Of a stretch of DNA of 64,000 nt, positions 7,869 through 15,889 are shown piece by piece. Position 1 is the first letter of the stretch; each line of letters starts with the position of its first letter. This DNA comes from UBA11222 sp030652895 (GTDB lineage: Bacteria; Pseudomonadota; Alphaproteobacteria; UBA11222). The notes beneath the pieces were generated by a model. The model was not told where the DNA came from. It saw only the letters and a program-made list of their open reading frames with translations, and made no database searches. The stretch lies in contig JBBQCS010000005.1 of NCBI GenBank assembly GCA_038318895.1, positions 14,444-78,443 of the forward strand, written 5' to 3'. The translations under genes and the position numbers were made by a program.

Positions 7869-8540
7869 ATGATCGATAAGCTTACCGGGACGGCATCATC
7901 AGTATCTGAAATGACTAAAAATGGTTCCGGCAAACGCGCCCAGACAAAGAAAGCCAATCGCGCCGCTATTTTACAGGCAGCACGGGCCCTGTTCGGCGAG
8001 TTAGGTTATAGCGAGACGACGGTGCGCGATATTATTGGCCGCACCAGTCTGGCCAGCGGTACATTCTACAATTATTTCAGCGGCAAAGAGGAAATTTTCA
8101 AGGCGCTGCGCGATGAGACGGCGCAACAGGTGCGGCCGCGTTTGCGCGATGAACGTATACGCGCCACGTCTTTCGTGGATTTCATTCACCGCACCTTCCG
8201 TTCCTTTTTCGAGATTATGGACGCCAATCGCGATCTTTACAGCATCATCCGGCGCAATAGCGGGCTGTTGCGCCTGCAACAGGACACGCCGGAAATTATT
8301 GCGGGCTTTGATGAGTTGCGCGATGACGTGGAAGACGCGATCCGGCGCGGTTTGCTGCCGTCAATTGATATCGATTATTTTGTCTCGGCCATTATCGGGG
8401 TGGCGCTCGAGGTTGGCGACGCCATGATCCAGCGCATACCTGTAGACGTCGAAGCCGCAGCGCGCTTCGCATCGCAGTTGTTTACCGGCGGCATCCCCGC
8501 GTTGCCAACGGTGGAACCCGGCACAGCACGTAAGGCGTAA
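7869..8540 (+). CDS. TetR/AcrR-family transcriptional regulator
   Basis: The protein of about 223 residues has a TetR helix-turn-helix at the N-terminus (AAILQAARALFGELGYSETTVRDIIGRTSLASGTFYNYFSGKEEIFKAL) and a long helical ligand-binding domain. The basic GSGKRAQTKKANR segment precedes the HTH. ATG 7869 is preferred, although a later ATG at 7911 is possible and neither has a strong ribosome site; the TTG at 7815 is part of a TTGACA sequence that looks like a -35 box. It converges on the diiron-protein gene across a shared terminator. The target is unknown, and the closest candidates are itself and the neighbouring oxidoreductase genes. Confidence 0.88.
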   Translation: MIDKLTGTASSVSEMTKNGSGKRAQTKKANRAAILQAARALFGELGYSETTVRDIIGRTSLASGTFYNYFSGKEEIFKALRDETAQQVRPRLRDERIRATSFVDFIHRTFRSFFEIMDANRDLYSIIRRNSGLLRLQQDTPEIIAGFDELRDDVEDAIRRGLLPSIDIDYFVSAIIGVALEVGDAMIQRIPVDVEAAARFASQLFTGGIPALPTVEPGTARKA

Positions 8541-8542
8541 AA

Positions 8543-8570
8543 AAAGGCCGCACCCTTCCGTGCGGCCTTT
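8543..8570. terminator. Bidirectional intrinsic terminator
   Basis: AAAGGCCGCAC (8543-8553) pairs perfectly with GTGCGGCCTTT (8560-8570) around a 6-nt loop, with an A-run on one side and TTTTC on the other. It sits between the convergent TetR and diiron-protein genes. Confidence 0.92.
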
Positions 8571-8591
8571 TCTCGATTATCCGTGGCCAGA

Positions 8592-9704
8592 TTATTCAGC
8601 GGCGGCCAGGGCGCGTGGATCGCGGCCTTCGTTGATGGCCTTCAGGAATTTGATGCCTTCTTCAGCAATTTCGTCACCGACCATCGCATCGCCTTCTTCA
8701 TGCAGTTCTTTGAGATCGACGAACGCCGCATAATTAGGGGCGGTACGTTGTGTGACAATACCGGATTTGACCAGTGTCTTGACCAGGGAGCGGAATACGC
8801 TGGTGCTTTTCGCCATACTGTCACGGCGGCGCTTGTCAGTCATTGCTTCAAACACGGCGCCCTGCACCCACTGCCAGTCCAAGCCAAGTTCCTGATATAG
8901 CGCGTTCTTATGTTCAAAGCCAAAGCTGTTGCCCTTCAGCAGAGCGCTGAAAATGGTCCATGCCCAGTCTTCGATCTGTTCGCGTTCATGCTCCGGCAGA
9001 TGGGGGACCGTCTTGTCTGCCCAGATCTTGCCAAATTTGTGATGGAATGCTTCGTCGGTCATGGTGAATTGCAGCAGGCGTTTCAGGGTTGGATCGTTCG
9101 AGAACTGATAGAAGTTCGAGAACAGACCCATGGCCAGACCTTCCAGCACCATTTGCAGGCCGACAATTTTTTTCCAGACCAGCGGGCTGTAGACCATTTC
9201 CGTAATGAGGGTCATCAGGAACGGATCCATTGTGGTGGGCTTGCCCCAGCGCGCTTTGATATAATTCGTGAAGCCGGTGACGTGGCGGGCCTCTTCGCGC
9301 GCCTGGTTTGCGGCATATTCCTGTGCGCCTGGATCCAGTAGGATGTGGCAAAGATCGGCAGAAAGGCTAAGGGCTGCCTGTTCGCCATGCAGAATCCCCG
9401 ATAGCACGAAATGAACCGAGCCGTTTACCAGGCGAATTTTCTGGCCTTCGTCAAGTTTGTCGGCGACGGCTGTGCGCAGTTCCAGGTTAAGCGTTTCGGG
9501 CATGACGAGTTGCGTCGAGAGATCAAACGGCGCGCTGAAATCGATATATTTCGGATCCATCGGATCCCAGAAATGGTCGTTTGTCGCTGCAATGATTTTG
9601 TCAAAGGCGTTAGAACGCTTGCCATAGCGGTCGGGGTTCAGCATCGCGGGGAAGTCGTCTGACCGCACGCATTCATAGGCGTCGTCAATATTGAAGTTTT
9701 CCAT
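8592..9704 (-). CDS. Ferritin-like diiron protein, probable oxygenase or oxidase
   Basis: The 370-residue helical protein keeps a full diiron ligand set in two half-sites: E108 (HGEQAAL), E138-A-R-H141 (EEARHV), E188 (MVLEGLAMG) and E218-A-F-H221 (DEAFHH). This is the ribonucleotide-reductase-R2/AurF type of carboxylate-bridged site. Proteins of this kind oxygenate amines, hydrocarbons or fatty compounds, and the substrate is not visible here. ATG 9704 has GGAG 7 bases before it. The gene is monocistronic, with its own TTGACA promoter upstream and a strong terminator downstream. It converges with a TetR regulator. Confidence 0.8.
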   Translation of the reverse strand: MENFNIDDAYECVRSDDFPAMLNPDRYGKRSNAFDKIIAATNDHFWDPMDPKYIDFSAPFDLSTQLVMPETLNLELRTAVADKLDEGQKIRLVNGSVHFVLSGILHGEQAALSLSADLCHILLDPGAQEYAANQAREEARHVTGFTNYIKARWGKPTTMDPFLMTLITEMVYSPLVWKKIVGLQMVLEGLAMGLFSNFYQFSNDPTLKRLLQFTMTDEAFHHKFGKIWADKTVPHLPEHEREQIEDWAWTIFSALLKGNSFGFEHKNALYQELGLDWQWVQGAVFEAMTDKRRRDSMAKSTSVFRSLVKTLVKSGIVTQRTAPNYAAFVDLKELHEEGDAMVGDEIAEEGIKFLKAINEGRDPRALAAAE

Positions 9705-9803
9705 TTTAGTACTCCTTTACGTGTGTCTCTCGGTGTGGCGGAATTTCAAAACCGGCGTTAGACCAGGATATTCTACTACCCTGCCATCGCCTCATACCCT
9801 GTT

Positions 9804-9832
9804 TAATTATGTTGTTTTAATTTAAATGTCAA
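9804..9832 (-). promoter_or_regulatory. Predicted sigma-70 promoter of the diiron-protein gene
   Basis: On the minus strand an exact TTGACA (9832-9827) is followed after 15-17 bases by CATAAT/TAATTA (9811-9804). This lies about 100 bases upstream of the ATG at 9704 within AT-rich sequence. Confidence 0.6.
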
Positions 9833-9871
9833 TTGGAACTGACAGGAAAGTCGGCGTTGTCACAATTTCAC

Positions 9872-9920
9872 AACCTGTTGGGCCCGCAATTTCTTGCAGG
9901 CTATTTTATTTCAACAGGTT
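9872..9920. repeat. Inverted repeat, 9-bp arms 31 bases apart
   Basis: AACCTGTTG (9872-9880) and CAACAGGTT (9912-9920) are exact complements. They lie upstream of the -35 box of the diiron-protein promoter and could be two operator halves or a hairpin. Confidence 0.4.
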
Positions 9921-9975
9921 AGTGGCATTGTGTGTTGAGGTTTAACCCGCAGCGCGTCCCCACTTGCAGTCATTA

Positions 9976-10049
9976 CCCGGTTTATCCGGGCAATGACTTG
10001 CGCGACGGCAGCGCCTTCAAATGTGTCTGGATTGTCCGGATAAACCGGG
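9976..10049. repeat. Inverted repeat, 14-bp exact arms
   Basis: CCCGGTTTATCCGG (9976-9989) is exactly complementary to CCGGATAAACCGGG (10036-10049), 46 bases apart. Each copy is followed on the plus strand by GCAAYGAC-like sequence. The position just past the end of the monooxygenase gene at 10106 suits a transcript-end structure or a dispersed intergenic repeat. Confidence 0.55.
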
Positions 10050-10105
10050 CAACGACGGTATGGGAATGGACAGGGTTTCGCCCAAAACCAACTTGCTATA
10101 GTCGC

Positions 10106-11230
10106 TTACCGGTGGTTCGGCATGACCTTGGTGGCGAACAGGTCCAGCGAGGTTTTTATCTGTTCGGGGGTATGAATTCCCTGGGGTATCAGCAGATAGC
10201 ATTCCTTTACGGGGATCGCCTTATTGACTTCCGCCAGGCGTTTGTTCAGCGTTTCCGGCGAACCGATCAGCAGTTCCGGCAGGCCAAAGCCGAATGGCAC
10301 GGACCATTGGTCCCAGAACCATTTCATGTCTTCCCACCATTCCCAGGCCTGCGCGTCTGTGGGGGCGCAGATCATGATGCCACCCCAGCAGGCTTCCTCG
10401 CCGGGCTGGAAGTCATGCCCATGATGCCTGGCCTCTTCGCCCCATTCGCTCCACAATGTTTTGCAGAAATCGAGATTGTCGGTCAGCACAATCGGCTTGC
10501 CCTTGTATTTCGCCCAGAATTTGGCCGTGCGCAGGCTGGAAGAAAAGCCGCCATACAACGGGATTTCCTTTTGCAGCGGCTTCGGCGCGATGCCAATTTC
10601 GCTGAAATTCATCTGCGCATCCACGCCCTGGCCATATTTATGATAAACCGGATGATCATGCGGGTTTTTGAAGCCGGGGGTGGGAAAGTTCCAGTATTTG
10701 CCACGATAACTGAAGGTGTCATTGTACAAGGCTTTGTAGATCACCTCGACAAATTCGGTGAACAGTTCCCGGTTCATTGTGTCGGCAGGACTTTCGGCAT
10801 TCCAAGGGCCAACCGCTTCGACCTCCGGCTTGATCTTGAAATTGTCCAGCCAGCGCGCCTGATAACCGCGCACCAGGCCGACATTGAAACGCCCGCCCAG
10901 CATATTGTCCAACGTGGCGATCTTTTCCGCGACGATGATCGGATTATTGGTGCTGGCGACAAAACCGCAGGACATCACCCGCATCCGTTTCAGATGCTGG
11001 CCCAGCCACATAGCCATCAGGCAGGGATCATTGGCCATTTCAAAGCCTTCGATCTGCAAATGATGCTCGGGATGGCCGATGGCGTAATAATCACGCTCGT
11101 CGGCGAATTTGGCATATTCTGCCAGTTCGCCCAGAAAGCGCTGATACAATTCCGGCTTGCGCCCGGCCATGCCCGCTTCCAGTTCGGCGCGCCGGCCCAC
11201 TGTCCCATAAATGAACAAACTAAAATCCAT
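10106..11230 (-). CDS. LLM-class flavin-dependent monooxygenase
   Basis: This 374-residue TIM-barrel protein starts MDFSLFIYG and shows the luciferase-like hallmarks GHPEHHLQ (residues about 52-59), MSCGFVASTNNPIIVAEKIATLDNMLGGRFNVGLVRGYQ and a C-terminal GSPETLNKRLAEV segment. Relatives use reduced flavin to monooxygenate or desulfonate small molecules. It is only distantly similar to the LLM protein at 1510. GGGAGAGAGAGC precedes the ATG. It lies about 90 bases downstream of a crotonase-family gene on the same strand, with a spaced inverted repeat and a TATAGT box in the gap, so it may have its own promoter. Confidence 0.88.
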   Translation of the reverse strand: MDFSLFIYGTVGRRAELEAGMAGRKPELYQRFLGELAEYAKFADERDYYAIGHPEHHLQIEGFEMANDPCLMAMWLGQHLKRMRVMSCGFVASTNNPIIVAEKIATLDNMLGGRFNVGLVRGYQARWLDNFKIKPEVEAVGPWNAESPADTMNRELFTEFVEVIYKALYNDTFSYRGKYWNFPTPGFKNPHDHPVYHKYGQGVDAQMNFSEIGIAPKPLQKEIPLYGGFSSSLRTAKFWAKYKGKPIVLTDNLDFCKTLWSEWGEEARHHGHDFQPGEEACWGGIMICAPTDAQAWEWWEDMKWFWDQWSVPFGFGLPELLIGSPETLNKRLAEVNKAIPVKECYLLIPQGIHTPEQIKTSLDLFATKVMPNHR

Positions 11231-11263
11231 GCTCTCTCTCCCTGATGATTTGTTGCCTCAACT

Positions 11264-11324
11264 ATAGGACATTTTGTCTGACTTTGGATCACAATTTCTA
11301 ACGATTATTAGGTTTATGTCCTAT
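11264..11324 (-). promoter_or_regulatory. Spaced 9-bp inverted repeat overlapping the -10 region of the LLM monooxygenase gene
   Basis: ATAGGACAT (11264-11272) and ATGTCCTAT (11316-11324) are exact complements separated by 43 bases. The proximal arm overlaps a minus-strand TATAGT (11266-11261), a plausible -10 box. The distal arm overlaps the stop codon of the upstream crotonase gene. A dimeric regulator binding both arms is a reasonable inference. Confidence 0.45.
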
Positions 11325-12097
11325 TTCCCCTGCCAGTTGGGCTTGCGCTTTTCGGCGAAGGCTTTCGGGCCTTCCTGGGCGTCCAGACTCTGGTAGACGG
11401 GCTCAAAAATCCGCCGTCCGGCCTCCTGCGCCGCGCTTTTGCCCATTTCGGTGGCGGTATAGACCATCTGTTTGGCGGCCATGACCGTCAGCGGCGCGTT
11501 TTCACAAATAGTTTGCGCCAGTTCCAGCGCCTTGGTCATCAACCCATCGGGCGCCGTGACATGATTGACAAAGCCAAATTCATAGGCGCGCTGCGCCGTA
11601 ACCGGATTTCCTGTCATCAGGATTTCCAGCAATATTTTTTGCGGGATCATATGCGTGAGCGGCGTCGCCCAGGGCATGCCGCGCCCCACCTTGGCCTCGG
11701 TAATGGCGAAACGCGCGGTTTGGCTGGCGACCACCATGTCGCACATCTGGCTCAACATCCAGCCACCCGCATAGGCCACCCCGTTGACCGCGGCGATAAC
11801 CGGTTTGCGCACTTCAATGGTGTCACCAATCAGTGGCAGAAAATTGCGTGGCAGCATCCCAAGTTTCATGTCGGACATTTCCTTCAGGTCCGCGCCTGCG
11901 CAAAATGCCTTGTCCCCGGCCCCGGTAAGAATGGCGACACGAGCATTGGCGTCTGATTCGAATTTCTCAAATCCTGCGAACAACCCTTCGCGCACGCCCT
12001 TGTTAATGGAATTTCGCTGTTCCGCCCGATTAATGGTAAGGATTGTCACTTTCCCGCGCGTTTCATACAAAATGTCGCCGATGACTTCATGCCCCAT
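11321..12097 (-). CDS. Enoyl-CoA hydratase/isomerase (crotonase) family protein lacking one catalytic glutamate
   Basis: The 258-residue protein has the crotonase fold: oxyanion-hole segments FCAGADLKEM (residues 65-74) and NGVAYAGG (105-112), then MCDMVVAS and FAITEAKVGRGMPW (130-143). In enoyl-CoA hydratases two glutamates act. The second corresponds to E134 and is present, but the first (in GGGCEL) corresponds to M114 in GGWML and is absent. Family members lacking that residue are often isomerases, hydrolases or lyases rather than hydratases. It is divergent from the GST gene and upstream of an LLM monooxygenase, fitting a CoA-dependent catabolic branch. Confidence 0.85.
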   Translation of the reverse strand: MGHEVIGDILYETRGKVTILTINRAEQRNSINKGVREGLFAGFEKFESDANARVAILTGAGDKAFCAGADLKEMSDMKLGMLPRNFLPLIGDTIEVRKPVIAAVNGVAYAGGWMLSQMCDMVVASQTARFAITEAKVGRGMPWATPLTHMIPQKILLEILMTGNPVTAQRAYEFGFVNHVTAPDGLMTKALELAQTICENAPLTVMAAKQMVYTATEMGKSAAQEAGRRIFEPVYQSLDAQEGPKAFAEKRKPNWQGK

Positions 12098-12192
12098 GCC
12101 GATCTCCCGTTTCCCGTGTTAATATAAACTAAAGCTAGCAGCGCGACCGGCATGACGAAAGATCAAAGACAGCAGGAAGGAATGAAAGCCCC

Positions 12193-13188
12193 ATGAAAGA
12201 GCAATACAGGATTTTCGGATCGGAACTGTCACCTTACTCGGTCAAGGTGCGGTCATACTTCCGGTATAAAAATATTCCACATGACTGGATAGCGCGCAGC
12301 GAGGACGATACGGAGGAATTTAACAAATTCGCCAGACTGCCATTGGTACCGCTGGTGGTTTCCGCCAAGGGCGACGCCATGCAGGATTCAACCCCCATCA
12401 TCGAGGCGATGGAGCAAACTCATCCTGAACCGGCGATCATACCGCATGAACCTGTGCTGGCTTTCATTTCCGCGCTGATTGAAGAATATGCCGATGAATG
12501 GTGTAACAAGCACATGTTCCATTACCGCTGGTGGTATGTGCCAGACCAGAAATCCGCCGGTGAACGGCTGGCGCGCGGCATGCGCCCTTCTGCCGCAGAT
12601 GTTGAAGTGCAGGCAATGGGAGAGATGATCCGGGACCGCATGGTCAAACGGCTTAGCCTGGTCGGTTCCAGCCCGCAAACCCGTGACCAGATCGAAGCTT
12701 CTTTCAGACGGCTGCTGGAAATACTGGAGCCGCATCTTGCAAACAGACCCTATCTGTTTGGAAAGCGCCCGTTGATGGCTGATTTTGGCCTGGCGGCGCA
12801 ACTTTATGAATGCTGGACTGATCCAACGCCGCACAAAATCATGGCCGCGCATGCCCCCAATGTTGCGGCGTGGGCGCAACGCATGCTGGACCCGAAACTT
12901 GAAGGCCAGATTGAAACCTGGCAAAAACTGGCGCCCACGCTGGCGCCACTGTTGAGCGACGAAATTGCTGGGTTATTCCTGCCCTGGTCGGCGGCGAATG
13001 CCGCAGCACTTGAGCGCGGCGAAGAAAAGTTCACCGTCACATTAAACGGTAAGCCATTTACTCAGGAGGCGCAGAAATATCATGCCCGCTCGCTTGGGGT
13101 GTTGCAGGCACGATACGTGAGCGCCAAACAGCATGCTGGCCTGGTGGAAATTTTAACGGCAACAGGCTGTCACGCCTATCTTGGTTAA
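12193..13188 (+). CDS. Glutathione S-transferase family protein
   Basis: The 331-residue protein has an N-terminal thioredoxin-like domain (FGSELSPYSVKVRSYFRYKNIPHDW, with SPYS at the usual active-site position and PLVPLVV containing the cis-proline segment), then an all-helical C-terminal domain including the N-capping-like RPYLFGKRPLMADFGLAAQLY. It is longer than ordinary GSTs by about 100 residues at the C-terminus, where no known domain is recognised. It is followed after 14 bases by terC, so the two may be cotranscribed. The substrate is unknown. Confidence 0.82.
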   Translation: MKEQYRIFGSELSPYSVKVRSYFRYKNIPHDWIARSEDDTEEFNKFARLPLVPLVVSAKGDAMQDSTPIIEAMEQTHPEPAIIPHEPVLAFISALIEEYADEWCNKHMFHYRWWYVPDQKSAGERLARGMRPSAADVEVQAMGEMIRDRMVKRLSLVGSSPQTRDQIEASFRRLLEILEPHLANRPYLFGKRPLMADFGLAAQLYECWTDPTPHKIMAAHAPNVAAWAQRMLDPKLEGQIETWQKLAPTLAPLLSDEIAGLFLPWSAANAAALERGEEKFTVTLNGKPFTQEAQKYHARSLGVLQARYVSAKQHAGLVEILTATGCHAYLG

Positions 13189-13202
13189 TTGGAGTCTGAC
13201 TG

Positions 13203-13985
13203 ATGGACGCGTTTATCGCAGCGGCAAGTGACCCGCTGATATGGTCGAGCCTGATTACTCTGACCGTGCTTGAAATTGTGCTGGGCATCGATAATCTGAT
13301 TTTCATTTCAGTTGTCAGCGCGCGTCTGCCCGAGCATCAGCAGGCCCGCGCGCGCCGTGTAGGCTTGTCTCTGGCGCTGATTTTCCGGATCGCGCTGCTT
13401 GCCAGCATTGTCTGGATTGTCGGTCTGACGCAGCCGATTTTCAGCGTGGGCGATTTCGAATTTTCCTGGCGGGACGCGATTTTGTTAGGTGGCGGGCTGT
13501 TTTTGCTGGCCAAGGGGACTATGGAAATCCACGATACTGTGGAAGGAGAAGACCCTCACGCAAGCGGCACCGGGAAAGCTGCGGTGACATTCGCGGGGGT
13601 TATAGGTCAGGTGATCGTGCTGGATATTGTGTTCTCGCTGGACAGCATTATTACCGCTGTCGGCATGACCCAGAATTTACCTGTGATGATCATCGCCGTG
13701 GTCATTGCGATAATCATCATGATGGTTGCGTCCGAGCCGGTGAGTGACTTTATCCAGCGCCATCCCACTACCAAGATGCTGGCGCTCAGCTTTTTGCTGC
13801 TGGTCGGCATGGCGCTGGTTGCAGACGGCCTGCATTTCCATCTGCCGCGTGCCTATCTGTATTTCGCTATCGCCTTCTCCATGGGGGTCGAAGTACTTAA
13901 TTTGCTGGCTGCCGGACGGCGCAAGCGTAAACGCGACGCGTCAACCGCTGAACTACGGGAGGACAGCAGTGAAGCCGCAGTGTGA
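13203..13985 (+). CDS. TerC-family integral membrane protein
   Basis: The 260-residue protein has seven predicted membrane segments and the TerC hallmark acidic helices: VLEIVLGIDNLIF (residues about 22-34) and GVIGQVIVLDIVFSLDSIITAVGM (136-159). TerC/YgdQ-type proteins are linked to metal export and tellurite resistance, and some bacterial homologues export manganese. The C-terminal tail is basic then acidic (RRKRKRD...). GGAG stands 8 bases before the ATG. The last bases overlap the start of the DOPA-dioxygenase-like gene, indicating translational coupling. Confidence 0.9.
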   Translation: MDAFIAAASDPLIWSSLITLTVLEIVLGIDNLIFISVVSARLPEHQQARARRVGLSLALIFRIALLASIVWIVGLTQPIFSVGDFEFSWRDAILLGGGLFLLAKGTMEIHDTVEGEDPHASGTGKAAVTFAGVIGQVIVLDIVFSLDSIITAVGMTQNLPVMIIAVVIAIIIMMVASEPVSDFIQRHPTTKMLALSFLLLVGMALVADGLHFHLPRAYLYFAIAFSMGVEVLNLLAAGRRKRKRDASTAELREDSSEAAV

Positions 13986-14349
13986 CATCGGGATCATTTC
14001 AGGCTATCACGCTCATGTGTATTACACAGATGCAGATACCCGGGCACACGCTGAACATTTGCGCGCCGGTGTCGATGCGCTGGGCCTGGAGACTGTACTG
14101 GGCCGCTGGCATGACGCGCCCGTCGGCCCGCATCCAGCCGGCAGCTTTCAGATCGCCTTTGATGTGCCGGTATTTGCGCAACTGGTTCCGTGGCTCGCGC
14201 TGAACCGGGACGGGTTGTCCATACTTGTGCATCCGAATACGGATGATCCGGTGGCTGATCACTCTTCCCATGCCGTATGGCTTGGGCCGCAACTGCGGAT
14301 TGATCTTGAAATGCTGCGCCGTTTCATGGCGGAACACAAACCCGCATGA
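13969..14349 (+). CDS. DOPA 4,5-dioxygenase family protein
   Basis: The 126-residue protein matches the small bacterial DOPA 4,5-dioxygenase family: YHAHVYY (residues 13-19), GRWHDAPVGPHP (45-56) and a terminal metal-site block ILVHPNTDDPVADHSSHAVWLG (85-106), with histidines at the expected positions. These enzymes cleave catechol rings, although many family members have no proven substrate. The GTG at 13969 has GGGAGGA 5 bases upstream, so the start is secure; it overlaps the end of terC by 17 bases, and its own stop overlaps the glcD-like start by 4. Confidence 0.85.
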   Translation: MKPQCDIGIISGYHAHVYYTDADTRAHAEHLRAGVDALGLETVLGRWHDAPVGPHPAGSFQIAFDVPVFAQLVPWLALNRDGLSILVHPNTDDPVADHSSHAVWLGPQLRIDLEMLRRFMAEHKPA

Positions 14350-15839
14350 CCCTGCAGATGCCGGCGCCGGAGCCGCACATTTTACAGGCCCGCCCCGCCC
14401 TGATTGCCGCGTTGCGCGAAATTCTGCCCGCCGCCCAGATCATCGTCGAGGAGGCCGAACTGCGTCCTTATGAAAGTGACGGGCTGACGGCGTATGCCCA
14501 ACTGCCTCTGCTGGCCGTGCTGCCGGACACGGTGGACCAGATTTCGTCCATCCTGCGCCTGTGCAGCGAGATGAATATCAAGGTCGTGCCGCGCGGTGCG
14601 GGTACGTCGTTGTCCGGCGGCGCGCTGCCCCTGGCCGATGGTTTGCTGCTGGGGCTTTCGCGGCTGAACCGCATTCTGGAAATTGATTTTGAAAATCGTT
14701 GCGTGATGGCGCAACCTGGCGTCACCAATCTGGCGATTTCCGATGCGGTGGCCCATGCCGGGTTTTATTACGCGCCGGATCCTTCCAGCCAGATTGCCTG
14801 TACTATTGGCGGGAACGTGGCGGAAAACAGTGGCGGCGTGCACTGTCTGAAATATGGCCTCACCACCAATAATCTGACGGGCCTAGAGATGGTGCTGATG
14901 AGCGGCGAAGTGATCCGACTGGGCGGCAAGCATCTCGATGCAGCGTCGCTTGATCTATTGGGGGTCGTTGCCGGATCAGAAGGTCTGCTGGGGGTGATAA
15001 CCGAGGTGACGGTGCGTATTCTGCCCAGGCCGGAAACCGCAAAGGCGTTGTTGCTGGGTTTCGATTCCATTGAAGATGCGGGGGCCTGCGTTGCCGCGAT
15101 TATCGGCGATGGTATAATCCCGGGTGGGATGGAGATGATGGATCGTCCGGCCATACATGCATCGGATGATTTTTGTAACGCGGGGTATCCACGTGATGTA
15201 GAGGCCTTGCTGATTGTCGAACTGGATGGTGTGGCGGCAGAAGTCGCGGCGCTATCGGCACGGGTGTGCGACGTCGCCAGGGCCTGCCGCGCGCAGACAA
15301 TTTCTGAAAGCCGCGACGAGGCCGAGCGCCTGGCCTTCTGGGCTGGGCGCAAGAACGCGTTTCCTGCGATGGGCCGCATTTCGCCGGATTATTTATGTAT
15401 GGACGGCACCATCCCGCGTGGCCGGCTGTCGCAAGTGCTGGCGCGCATTCGCGAATTATCCGCACAGTACGGCCTGCGTGTCGCAAACGTGTTTCATGCA
15501 GGCGATGGCAATCTGCATCCACTCATTTTGTACGACGCGAACGCGCCGGGCGAGCTGGAAAGAGCGGAAGATTTCGGTGCGGACATTTTACGTCTCTGTG
15601 TCGAGGTGGGTGGTGTACTGACCGGCGAACATGGCGTTGGCGTGGAAAAGCGCGATCTGATGCCGGTCCAGTTCAACGAAACCGACCTGGCGCAGCAGCA
15701 GCGGCTGAAATGCGCCTTCGATCCGCATGGGCGGCTTAATCCGGGCAAGGTGTTTCCGGTTTTACACCGCTGCGCCGAACTGGGCCGGGTGCATGTGCAT
15801 GGCGGGGCCACCCGCTTTCCGGATTTGCCGCGCTTTTAA
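14346..15839 (+). CDS. glcD: FAD-linked oxidase, GlcD / D-2-hydroxyacid dehydrogenase type
   Basis: The 497-residue protein is full length for GlcD-type flavoproteins. The FAD-binding PCMH domain contains PRGAGTSLSGGALP (about 83-96), DPSSQIACTIGGNVAENSGGVHCLKYG and a glycine-rich GVVAGSEGLLGVITEVTVRI; the C-terminal cap domain ends with HAGDGNLHPL and GGVLTGEHGVGVEKRDLM. These enzymes oxidise glycolate, D-lactate or related hydroxyacids. The usual partners GlcE and GlcF are not adjacent, so it may act alone or on a different hydroxyacid. It is translationally coupled (ATGA) to the dioxygenase-like gene, as if oxidising a product of that step. Confidence 0.85.
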   Translation: MTLQMPAPEPHILQARPALIAALREILPAAQIIVEEAELRPYESDGLTAYAQLPLLAVLPDTVDQISSILRLCSEMNIKVVPRGAGTSLSGGALPLADGLLLGLSRLNRILEIDFENRCVMAQPGVTNLAISDAVAHAGFYYAPDPSSQIACTIGGNVAENSGGVHCLKYGLTTNNLTGLEMVLMSGEVIRLGGKHLDAASLDLLGVVAGSEGLLGVITEVTVRILPRPETAKALLLGFDSIEDAGACVAAIIGDGIIPGGMEMMDRPAIHASDDFCNAGYPRDVEALLIVELDGVAAEVAALSARVCDVARACRAQTISESRDEAERLAFWAGRKNAFPAMGRISPDYLCMDGTIPRGRLSQVLARIRELSAQYGLRVANVFHAGDGNLHPLILYDANAPGELERAEDFGADILRLCVEVGGVLTGEHGVGVEKRDLMPVQFNETDLAQQQRLKCAFDPHGRLNPGKVFPVLHRCAELGRVHVHGGATRFPDLPRF

Positions 15840-15848
15840 TATTGCGCA

Positions 15849-15877
15849 CGGGGAAGAAATCGTGAATTTCTTCCCCG
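15849..15877. terminator. Stem-loop between convergent genes
   Basis: GGGGAAGAAAT (15850-15860) pairs exactly with ATTTCTTCCCC (15866-15876) around CGTGA, with one more C-G pair outside. It lies between convergent genes. There is no clean T-run next to the stem, so its strength as an intrinsic terminator is uncertain. Confidence 0.65.
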
Positions 15878-15889
15878 GCTAATTAAAAA

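Larger units (their letters stand above)
9705..10105. other. 401-base intergenic region without a gene
   Basis: No credible coding frame with a ribosome site is seen. The stretch is AT-rich near 9800-9920 and holds a promoter for the diiron-protein gene and two inverted-repeat pairs, listed separately. Confidence 0.7.
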
